Source: Acidobacteriota bacterium (GTDB lineage: Bacteria > Acidobacteriota > Vicinamibacteria > Vicinamibacterales > 2-12-FULL-66-21). From it: a DNA stretch of 7,870 nucleotides. The position numbers and the translations under genes are program-made. Shown in pieces: positions 1 through 7,094 of this stretch. The stretch covers positions 1 to 7,870 of the forward strand of contig JACDDJ010000191.1 of assembly GCA_013817065.1 (NCBI GenBank). The letters run 5' to 3'. The notes under the pieces were generated by a model. That model worked only from the letters and a program-made list of their open reading frames with translations, was not told where the DNA came from and ran no database searches. Each line of letters begins with the position of its first letter. Within the stretch, counting starts at the first letter, position 1.

Positions 1-3000
1 CCTATGCGCTGTTGCCGCTCTGGCACGCCTGCCTCGCGAGCTGCGGCCGCGATGACCCGTTTTCCGTGACGAACCCCGGTGATCTCCACGAACAGGATCC
101 GGACGCGCTGCCCGAGCTTCTGAACGAGCACTTCGCGCTCATCCAGAGATGGGCAGGGCCACCGATTCCTCTTTCGACCGGTCTCAGAGACGCGATCCGG
201 GCACTTCTGGACACAGCCGTGGCCCGCGTACGCGAGAGGCGGCCCGGTGGGGATCCTCTCATGTCGGAAGCCGGACACCTCTCCGCGATCGTGCTCCGCT
301 ACCTCGGCCCAACGGCCTTGAACCGCCGCGGCCTCGATGCGCTGGAAGCCCTTGCCAGGCTGCAGACCACGTCTCTGGAAGACCGCACGCGAAACGGAGA
401 CATGAACGCCGAACAATTGCAGGAGCTCCGACGCGGCCAGGCGCGCTGCGCCGATTTGTCGGCGCAGCTCCGCAACAGAGACCCGAGACGGCGAATGCTG
501 GCGTTCGCTGAACGGATGCTGGACAAGGAGATGGAGCGGTTCGGACGCGACAAGTCGCACAGCGACTTCCTGCTCGAGCTGACCGGGGACGATCTCAGTG
601 ACACGGTCAACCGGTACATGATCAAGCGCTGCGCGGCATTTCTCGATGAGGGGCTTGCCGCGTGGCGCATGCCCGGCCGCGGTCTCGGCTTTTATGACGC
701 GTGGAAGAATCTGGCCGATTCGGACTACGGGTTCGACCTCAACGGTCTCCCGGCCTGGCGCGACAGGCTTCACCATCTCCCTGCGCTGGCCCAGGACGCG
801 GTCATCGGCCACCTCCACGATCTGGGTGTGAAGGAGCAGCACTGGGGTACGTACCTCGGCCGGTTACTCACGCAACTGCCAGGCTGGGCAGGCATGATCG
901 CCTGGCGGGTGAGCCGTCCGGCATACCCGCCGCAACAGGTCCAGCCCGTGGATCTCATCCAGTTTCTGGCTGTACGGCTGTTCTACGAGACGCTGCTGAT
1001 CCAGAAGGTGTGCCGGTCCACCTGGCAGCTCGACCCTGATGTCGAGACCCTGCACCAGTACTTCCGTACGCACCTCGCCGAGTTCTTCGTACGGCGCGCG
1101 CTCCACAGCGGGGATCTGCCGGAGTTTCTCACCCGACAGGCCCGCACGCTTGCCGCGCAATCGCCGTCGGGCGACGAGGGGGTGAATCGCTGGACGATCC
1201 TGGCGGACATGATCTGGGCGCATCGGCAGAGCGGCGCGGTCGCACATGAATCCGCGCTGGGAGGCGCATGGCGACTCTTCCATCTGGCCCAGTTCCTCGG
1301 CCTCGAGGCCGGCGAGATACGCGCGCTCGCTCCTGAGGAGCGCGACCGGCTGCTCGGCGCCCTCGACGCGTTTCCCGGCACGGCGCACGGACCGGTCTGG
1401 CTCGGCGCGTACGAACGGCATTATCGGGAGGAGGTCCTCAACGCCCTTGCGAACAACCGCGGCAGAGGGCGGTGGAGAACGAGAGACACGCGCCCTCGCG
1501 CGCAGATTGTCTTCTGCATCGACGAACGGGAGGAAGCCATCCATCGTCACGTCGAGGAAATCGATCCCGGCTATGAGACGCTGGGGGCCGCGGGGTTTTT
1601 CGGCGTCGCGATGAACTACCGCGGCCTCGATGACCACGAGACGACACCGCTCTGTCCCCCGGTCATAACGCCGGTGCATCACGTGGCTGAGGTCGCGCGG
1701 CCTCGCGAGACGGAACGTCTCGAGACGCATCGACGACGCGCGGGCTGGTATGACGTCGCCCACAACACATACTGGGAGACGAAGCGGAACGCCGTCTCCG
1801 CCTACTTCCTTCTCGACCTGGTCGGGCTTCCCCAGGCGCTGCCGCTGTTCGGCAAGGTGCTGGCCCCGCACCGCTATGCGCGAGCCGTGAAGACGATACG
1901 GCAGCGGGTCATCCCCCCCGTTCGAACGACGCTCGCCGTAAACCGGACCGATGAACCTCCTCCTGATTCAGCGGCGGAGCACCATACCGGGCTTGGCTTC
2001 ACTGTCGGGGAACAGGCGGACAAGGTCGAGGCGATGCTGCGCAACCTGGGGCTCACCTACGGTTTCGCGCGTTTCGTGGTCTTCACCGGGCATGGGTCAT
2101 TGAGCATGAACAATCCGCACGAGTCCGCCCACGATTGCGGGGCCTGCGGCGGGAAGCATGGCGGACCCAACGGGCGCGCGTTCGCGGCGCTGGCGAACCG
2201 GCCGGAAGTTCGAGCCCTGCTGCGCGAGCGTGGCATCGACATCCCCGACGATACGTGGTTCGTCGGCGCCATGCACAACACCTGCTCGGAGGAGTATACG
2301 TTCTACGACGAGGAGGACATTCCCGCAACACACCGGAAGGAATGGACCACCCTGACGGAGGATCTCGACGAGGCGCGCGCCCGATCCGCGCAGGAGCGGT
2401 GCCGGCGGTTCGCGTCCGCGCCGAAGGACGCATCGCTGTACCGTTCACTTCTGCACATCGAAGGCCGCTCGATGGACCTGAGCCAGGTCCGCCCCGAGTG
2501 GGGGCACGCGACGAATGCATGCGCAGTGGTCGGGCGCCGCTCGATCACGCAGGGTGTCTTCCTGGATCGCCGGGCCTTCGTCATCTCGTACGACCCCTCG
2601 CAGGATCCCGGCGGCCTGATTCTGGAGCGCATTCTCCTCGCGGTGGGACCCGTGGGGGCCGGCATCAATCTCGAGTACTACTTCTCGACCGTGGACAACG
2701 TCCGGTGGGGCTCGGACACGAAAGTTCCGCACAACGTGTGCGGCATGATCGGTGTCATGGAAGGCGCGATGAGCGATCTTCGCACGGGATTGCCGAAGCA
2801 GATGGTCGAGGTCCACGAGCCCATGCGCCTCCAATTGATTGTCGAGTCACCCGTCGCGATTCTGGGTGAGATCTACGGCCGGCAGGCGGCGATCCGCGAG
2901 CTGCTCGACAACGCGTGGGTGCACCTGATTGCCATGGATCCCGAGACCGGCGAGTTCCAGTTGTTCGTGCCAGGCGTCGGATTCGTGATGTGGGAGGGGT

Positions 3001-3122
3001 CGGTCACACCGCTCGCTGTGGTGAAATCGTCCTTCGACTGGTACAAGGGCAAGACCGATTTTCTCGCGCCGGCCCTGATCGATCCGCAGCGGCCACGCCC
3101 GCTCGACCGGGGAGGCGCGTAA
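1..3122 (+). CDS. dabA: DabA-type inorganic carbon transporter subunit (DUF2309/UPF0753), 5'-truncated
   Basis: The frame is open from the first full codon (base 3) to TAA at 3120-3122, so the gene begins upstream. Residues are counted here from the TTG at 12, which is probably not the true start. DabA is a soluble, beta-carbonic-anhydrase-like zinc protein bound to a NuoL-type membrane partner; the pair takes up inorganic carbon, probably by vectorial CO2 hydration. The metal-site pattern is visible: FCIDER with Cys502 and Asp504, FTGHGS with His694, and DCGACGG with Cys709. The 15-residue His-to-Cys spacing equals that of Halothiobacillus DabA (H524, C539). Other family blocks are GWAG (291-294), MHNT (754-757), INLEYYFSTVDN (885-896), KVPHNV (904-909) and HEPMRL (935-940). 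No membrane helix is seen. At over 1,036 residues it is a long-form DabA; the usual N-terminal NPL-containing block is not in view. The neighbouring antiporter-like genes support the call. Confidence 0.95.
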   Translation, partial: YALLPLWHACLASCGRDDPFSVTNPGDLHEQDPDALPELLNEHFALIQRWAGPPIPLSTGLRDAIRALLDTAVARVRERRPGGDPLMSEAGHLSAIVLRYLGPTALNRRGLDALEALARLQTTSLEDRTRNGDMNAEQLQELRRGQARCADLSAQLRNRDPRRRMLAFAERMLDKEMERFGRDKSHSDFLLELTGDDLSDTVNRYMIKRCAAFLDEGLAAWRMPGRGLGFYDAWKNLADSDYGFDLNGLPAWRDRLHHLPALAQDAVIGHLHDLGVKEQHWGTYLGRLLTQLPGWAGMIAWRVSRPAYPPQQVQPVDLIQFLAVRLFYETLLIQKVCRSTWQLDPDVETLHQYFRTHLAEFFVRRALHSGDLPEFLTRQARTLAAQSPSGDEGVNRWTILADMIWAHRQSGAVAHESALGGAWRLFHLAQFLGLEAGEIRALAPEERDRLLGALDAFPGTAHGPVWLGAYERHYREEVLNALANNRGRGRWRTRDTRPRAQIVFCIDEREEAIHRHVEEIDPGYETLGAAGFFGVAMNYRGLDDHETTPLCPPVITPVHHVAEVARPRETERLETHRRRAGWYDVAHNTYWETKRNAVSAYFLLDLVGLPQALPLFGKVLAPHRYARAVKTIRQRVIPPVRTTLAVNRTDEPPPDSAAEHHTGLGFTVGEQADKVEAMLRNLGLTYGFARFVVFTGHGSLSMNNPHESAHDCGACGGKHGGPNGRAFAALANRPEVRALLRERGIDIPDDTWFVGAMHNTCSEEYTFYDEEDIPATHRKEWTTLTEDLDEARARSAQERCRRFASAPKDASLYRSLLHIEGRSMDLSQVRPEWGHATNACAVVGRRSITQGVFLDRRAFVISYDPSQDPGGLILERILLAVGPVGAGINLEYYFSTVDNVRWGSDTKVPHNVCGMIGVMEGAMSDLRTGLPKQMVEVHEPMRLQLIVESPVAILGEIYGRQAAIRELLDNAWVHLIAMDPETGEFQLFVPGVGFVMWEGSVTPLAVVKSSFDWYKGKTDFLAPALIDPQRPRPLDRGGA
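3109..3115 (+). promoter_or_regulatory. Ribosome binding site for the NuoL/DabB-like gene
   Basis: GGGGAGG lies in the last codons of the dabA-type gene, 8 bases before the ATG at 3124. This is a strong Shine-Dalgarno match at good spacing and fixes the start of the second gene. Because it lies inside the upstream reading frame, ribosomes ending on dabA can re-initiate directly. Confidence 0.75.
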
Positions 3123-3123
3123 C

Positions 3124-5490
3124 ATGTTCGAATTCGTCGTTGCGCTCGTTCCGGGCCTGCCCCTTCTCGCCGCCCTCGCCAACGGCATCAACGGTCTCCT
3201 GGGAGACCGGTACTCGTGGCGCATGGTCCAGCGGGTCGCGAGCGGCGCGTTGCTCGTCTCACTCGCCGGCTGCCTCTGGATATTCGGCCAGGTGCTCCTC
3301 GATCCGGCTCCCCGCGAGGTCGTGCTCTATCGCTGGCTCGTGAGCGACGCGCTCACCGTGGACGTGGCGTTTTTGATCGACTCACTCTCAGCGATCATGA
3401 TGCTCGTCACCACGGGCATCAGTTTTCTGATCGCGATCTTCTCCATCAACTACATGCACAACGAACGGGGCTTCACACGCTATTTCGCCGTGCTGCCCCT
3501 GTTCGTGTTTGCGATGCTCGTGCTCGTCATGGGCAACAGCTACGTCCTGCTCTTCCTCGGGTGGGAAGGCGTTGGCGTCTGCTCGTACCTGCTCATCGGG
3601 TTCTACTACGATCGAAAAGCCGCTGTGCAGGCCGGGACGAAGGCCTTCGTCATGAATCGCGTGGGAGATGCCGGGTTCCTGATGGGGATCTTCCTCATAA
3701 TTGCCAACTTCGGTACCGCGAACTATACGACCGTGTTCGCCGGCGCCCCCGCGCTCGACACGGCGACGGCGACCGCGATCGGGCTCTGCCTGCTGCTCGG
3801 CGCAGTCGGCAAATCTGCCCAGTTGCCGCTCGTCACCTGGCTCGCGCGTGCCATGGAAGGGCCCACGCCGTCCAGCGCGCTGATACACGCCGCGACAATG
3901 GTGACTGCGGGGGTCTATCTGATCGCGCGCAGCCACGCGATCTACGATCGAGCTCCCGATGCCCTGCTCGCCGTGGCCCTCGTCGGCGCAGCCACGGCCC
4001 TTTACGGCGCGGTCGTGGGCCTGGTGCAGACCGATATCAAGAGCCTGCTGGCCTACTCGACCACTGCGCAGCTCGGACTCATGTTTCTCGCCTGCGGTTT
4101 GGGGGCGTATGCCGTCGCCATCTTCCATCTGGCCGCCCACGCCGTGTTCAAGACGCTGCTCTTTCTCTCCGCGCCTTCGATCCTGCATCAACTCCACGGG
4201 GGCGCAGACGTGCGAGCGACAGCGCCGAGCGAATCAAGTCCGCGACTTTACCGGCTCCTCCTTGCAGGCGCCGTCGGACTCGCGCTCGTTCCGTTTCTCG
4301 CCATCTGGTGGCAGGGGCACGCCGTGGGGCACGCGTTGACAACCGGGCTTCCGCTCCTCGTGGCGTTCGGACTGCTGGCGCTGTTCTCGGCTGCGGTGTC
4401 CACGGGGCGGCTCGTCACGCTGACCTTTGGTGAACACGAGCACGGCGCCCACGGGCCAGGACACCGCCGGTCGTCGCGCGATCTCGTGACAGGGCTCGCC
4501 GTCCTCGCCGCAGTCGTGGCGATCGGGCTCGTCGTCGGGGTGCTGCCAGGCGGCATACAGGGCACGTGGATGGAGCGCTTCCTGGCGCCAGCCGTTGCCG
4601 CCCGATCTGCCGTGCCCGCCGGCAGTCCCTTCCTCGTGATCGGCGTCATGGCGTCCGTCGTCCTCATCCTGCTGACCGGGTGGTTCACCCCTGTGTACTT
4701 CGAGCGGTTCAAGCCGGAACGGCCGGGACTGTTTCTGTTCAGACATCGGCGACTGTACGGCTTCGCGACGAACCGGTTCTGGCTGGACGAGGTCTACGAC
4801 GTCGCCGTGGTACAGCCGGTCCGGCGTCTCGGCCGGCTGCTGGATCGGATCGACAGCGACGTGATCGACAGGGCTCTGGGAACACCCGGCGGCCCGCCGA
4901 CCGAGCGCGCCCCTGTGCCGGCCTGGGCAGAGCAGCGCCTGGCCATGCAGGCATTTGGAGCGGCCGGGCTGGCAGATGCGCTGTTGCCGCTGGACGTGGC
5001 GTGGCGAGAAGAGGAGCGAAAGGAGAAAGCCGCTGCCGCGGGGGACGTCGGCGGCGCCGGCGGCTGGGCCGCCAGCGGCACCGGGGGGGTCGAGCGGGAG
5101 GGGGTTGGGCGCGCGAGCGGCGTAGTCGGTTGGCTGACGCGCGCGAGCGCGGATGCCGGCGGCTGGATTGAGCGCGAGGGCATCGGGCGCGCCGGCGGCG
5201 CACTGGGTTGGCTGGCGGAATTGCTTGCGAGCGTGACGGCCTGGGTGGAACAGTCGGTCATCAATCGCGTTGAAGGTCTCACGGGCTCACTGACCCACGG
5301 AATCGCCGAGCTCGCCGCCAGGCTTGAGCGGTCCGTGTTTCACACGGGCGTTCACGTCGGCGTGCCGCAGGCGAGTGGTCGCGTCGGGCGGTTTCTCAAC
5401 GCGACCGAGGAGATGCTCGACAGGCCGTTGGTCAGCGGCGGACTGGTATTCGTCTCGTTCGCCGTGGTCCTCCTGATGGACATGCTGTGA
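3124..5490 (+). CDS. dabB: NuoL/DabB-like proton-channel membrane subunit with extended, repeated C-terminus (788 aa)
   Basis: This is a polytopic protein of the proton-conducting antiporter family (PF00361; N-terminal block of the NADH dehydrogenase subunit 5 type). As neighbour of dabA it is the likely membrane partner, DabB in function though NuoL-like in sequence. Channel residues match E. coli NuoL: Glu148 in FLGWEGVGVCSY (E144), the NRVGD block (178-182), Lys230 in VGKSAQLP (K229), HAATM (255-259), and His335, His339 and Lys343 in HLAAHAVFK (H334, H338, K342). The TM12 motif SKDE is lost; by counting from the preceding proline, His399 falls where Lys399 would be. A His-rich loop spans 438-447. 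At 788 residues it is about 175 longer than E. coli NuoL (613). The extra length lies after the WLDEVYDV (553-560) and VIDR (580-583) blocks, as a charged Ala/Gly linker (586-654), about 26-residue repeats (655-747), and a final membrane helix (767-788). The start is ATG with a strong ribosome binding site. A plain nuoL annotation is possible, but no complex I core genes are in view. Confidence 0.9.
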   Translation: MFEFVVALVPGLPLLAALANGINGLLGDRYSWRMVQRVASGALLVSLAGCLWIFGQVLLDPAPREVVLYRWLVSDALTVDVAFLIDSLSAIMMLVTTGISFLIAIFSINYMHNERGFTRYFAVLPLFVFAMLVLVMGNSYVLLFLGWEGVGVCSYLLIGFYYDRKAAVQAGTKAFVMNRVGDAGFLMGIFLIIANFGTANYTTVFAGAPALDTATATAIGLCLLLGAVGKSAQLPLVTWLARAMEGPTPSSALIHAATMVTAGVYLIARSHAIYDRAPDALLAVALVGAATALYGAVVGLVQTDIKSLLAYSTTAQLGLMFLACGLGAYAVAIFHLAAHAVFKTLLFLSAPSILHQLHGGADVRATAPSESSPRLYRLLLAGAVGLALVPFLAIWWQGHAVGHALTTGLPLLVAFGLLALFSAAVSTGRLVTLTFGEHEHGAHGPGHRRSSRDLVTGLAVLAAVVAIGLVVGVLPGGIQGTWMERFLAPAVAARSAVPAGSPFLVIGVMASVVLILLTGWFTPVYFERFKPERPGLFLFRHRRLYGFATNRFWLDEVYDVAVVQPVRRLGRLLDRIDSDVIDRALGTPGGPPTERAPVPAWAEQRLAMQAFGAAGLADALLPLDVAWREEERKEKAAAAGDVGGAGGWAASGTGGVEREGVGRASGVVGWLTRASADAGGWIEREGIGRAGGALGWLAELLASVTAWVEQSVINRVEGLTGSLTHGIAELAARLERSVFHTGVHVGVPQASGRVGRFLNATEEMLDRPLVSGGLVFVSFAVVLLMDML
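5086..5322 (+). repeat. In-frame degenerate tandem repeat (about 78 bp, 26 aa) in the C-terminal tail of the NuoL/DabB-like protein
   Basis: Three consecutive units encode residues 655-680, 681-706 and 707-733 of the upstream subunit; a partial fourth follows from 734. Units 1 and 2 share 12 of 26 residues, including ERE-G, GRA and the GW-L core. Each unit carries a motif of the form [ILV]-[DE]-x-x-x-[IVF], beginning at 656, 682, 708 and 734. The same motif occurs once earlier, at 576 (IDSDVIDR), where normal NuoL-type tails have it. The units look like amphipathic helical segments. The first unit begins within a run of seven G bases (5083-5089) in very GC-rich DNA. Confidence 0.7.
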
Positions 5491-7094
5491 TGCTGCCAGA
5501 GCGCTTCGCGGACGTGCAGGCAGGGTTCCCCATCCTGAGTGTCCTGATCCTGTTTCCGCTTGTCGTCGTCGGCGTTCTCTGGTTCGTTCGCGACTCCACT
5601 CGAGCCTACCGGCTGGCACTGGGTGCGGCGGCTGCGGAACTGTTTCTCGCTGCCTACATGGCCCTGGTGTTCGTCCCTCAGATCCCCGACATGCAGTTCG
5701 TGGAGCGCGGTTGGACCATTCCGGCGCTCGGTATCGGGTACCACCTTGGAGTGGACGGGATCAGCGTGCTGTTCCTGCCGGTCACGGCACTGCTGACCCT
5801 GCTGGTCATCCTGTATGCGGAGTATTCCGCGGCGACCGACACCCGCCATTACGTGATGGCCACGCTCGCACTCGAGGCGATGCTCATCGGCGCCTTTGTC
5901 TCGCTGGATCTCGTGATGTTCTGGCTGTTCTTCGTGCTGGAGCTGGTGCCAAGTTACGTCCTCATCACGCGCTGGGGCACGGGTGCCGAGCGCAGACGCG
6001 CCGCGAACGAGTACGTCGCGTTCATGTTGTTGGGATCGGCGGCGATGCTCGGAGGGATCGTGACCATGGCCGTCCGCGCTCGCGGGACAGGCGACGCGTT
6101 GTCATTCGACTTACTCGACTTGTTGAGACTTCCGGTTCCCGCTGACGGTCAGCACCTGATCTTTTTTCTGCTCTTTCTCGGGTTCGCCATCAAGGCGCCT
6201 GTGTTTCCGTTCCACACGTGGATGCCCAAAGTCCTGGAACAAGGGCCGATCGTGGGAATGAGCGTTTTCCTCATAGGCATCAAGCTCGGCACCTATGGGT
6301 TCCTGCGATTCGTCATCCCGCTTCTGCCCGAGGCGTCGAGAGCGTGGGTGTGGGTGATGCTGGGGCTCGGAGCGGCCGGTCTGGTCTACGGCGCGATGAT
6401 CGCGCTGATCCAGACGAATCTGCGCCGCCTGCTCGCTTTCAGCAGCCTCAGTCACATGGGCGCTGTCATGATCGGCCTCTTCTCGCTGAACCTTACGGGG
6501 TTTCAGGGCGGGCTGCTCCAGATGATCAACCTCGGGATTGTCGGCGCCGGACTTTTCTTCGTCGCCGGGTTCCTGCACTCCCGTGTCGGATCATCGGATC
6601 TTTCCGCGATGGGCGATCTCGTGCACCGTGTGCCGGCGCTCACGGCCACGTTCCTGGTGATCGCCCTCGCCGGGATAGGGCTGCCTGGAACCAACGGCTT
6701 CAACGGTGAGCACCTAGTGATGCTCGGCGCATTCAAGGCCCATTGGTTCATGGCTCTCGCCGCCGGTCTGGGCACCTTTCTCACCGCGGCGTACTCGCTC
6801 TGGTATTTCCAGCGCGCCTTCCTGAGCCCGTGTGTGGCCGATACCGGAGCCGGCAGCGGCGCACGCACGAGCGTGTCTCACGCGCCGGAATTCATGCCTG
6901 ACCTGAAACTGCGCGAGTGGGTCATCTCCATTGCCCTGGGAGGCCTCGTGTTCTGGATCGGCCTCGACACTGGTCCGTTCCTTCGCACCATGAACGGGTC
7001 GCTCAGCGCCCTGGAACATCGGCTCACTCGTTCCGCCGCCGTCGAGACAGTCAGGCGCGCGCCAGAGGCGGCGCTTCCGGCGGAGGCGAGATGA
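5490..7094 (+). CDS. NuoM-like proton-channel membrane subunit, first copy (534 aa)
   Basis: This is a polytopic protein of the NuoM/ND4 branch of the proton-conducting antiporter family, close in length to E. coli NuoM (509). Family signatures are GVDGISVLF (88-96), LVPSY (152-156), FAIKAPVFPFHTW (232-244) with Lys235 (E. coli K234), IKLGTYG (264-270) with Lys265, FSSLSHMG (317-324) with His322, and GLPGTNGFNGE (397-407) with Glu407. Two canonical residues differ. The TM5 Glu is Val149, with a Glu two residues later (151), and the His348 equivalent is Leu348. The C-terminus has a membrane helix near 477-492 and a hydrophilic tail. The ATG at 5490 overlaps the preceding TGA by one base (TGATG); a GTG directly before it, at 5487, is an alternative start adding one residue. 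The Shine-Dalgarno match is weak (GATGGA, 5475-5480), so translation probably depends on coupling. Likely role (inferred): an extra ion channel in the DabA-linked complex. Confidence 0.9.
   Translation: MLPERFADVQAGFPILSVLILFPLVVVGVLWFVRDSTRAYRLALGAAAAELFLAAYMALVFVPQIPDMQFVERGWTIPALGIGYHLGVDGISVLFLPVTALLTLLVILYAEYSAATDTRHYVMATLALEAMLIGAFVSLDLVMFWLFFVLELVPSYVLITRWGTGAERRRAANEYVAFMLLGSAAMLGGIVTMAVRARGTGDALSFDLLDLLRLPVPADGQHLIFFLLFLGFAIKAPVFPFHTWMPKVLEQGPIVGMSVFLIGIKLGTYGFLRFVIPLLPEASRAWVWVMLGLGAAGLVYGAMIALIQTNLRRLLAFSSLSHMGAVMIGLFSLNLTGFQGGLLQMINLGIVGAGLFFVAGFLHSRVGSSDLSAMGDLVHRVPALTATFLVIALAGIGLPGTNGFNGEHLVMLGAFKAHWFMALAAGLGTFLTAAYSLWYFQRAFLSPCVADTGAGSGARTSVSHAPEFMPDLKLREWVISIALGGLVFWIGLDTGPFLRTMNGSLSALEHRLTRSAAVETVRRAPEAALPAEAR
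7082..7086 (+). promoter_or_regulatory. Ribosome binding site for the second NuoM-like gene
   Basis: GGAGG sits in the last codons of the first NuoM-like gene, 4 bases before the ATG at 7091. The spacing is a little short, but together with the ATGA stop/start overlap (7091-7094) it supports this start and translational coupling. Confidence 0.6.

Noticed and set aside
12..14. TTG as the real start of the dabA-type gene
   Set aside because: The frame is open to the window edge, there is no ribosome binding site before it, and the expected N-terminal DabA block is missing, so the gene starts upstream.
864..1871. Long minus-strand open frame (335 codons) opposite the dabA-type gene
   Set aside because: It lies wholly antisense to conserved DabA sequence including the zinc motif; its translation is Arg-rich with no recognisable domain, as expected for shadow frames in GC-rich DNA.
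3388..4197. Minus-strand open frame (269 codons) with a His/Glu/Gln-rich translation
   Set aside because: This composition is the usual antisense product of hydrophobic membrane codons; no family was recognised and a conserved gene lies on the other strand.
3216..4433. Long plus-strand open frame (405 codons) in another frame inside the NuoL/DabB-like gene
   Set aside because: The translation is rich in Arg, Ala and Pro with no membrane segments or motifs; the overlapping frame carries the full NuoL signature.
5487..5492. GTG at 5487 as start of the first NuoM-like gene
   Set aside because: The ATG at 5490 gives a typical TGATG stop/start overlap and differs by only one residue; GTG remains possible but is less likely.
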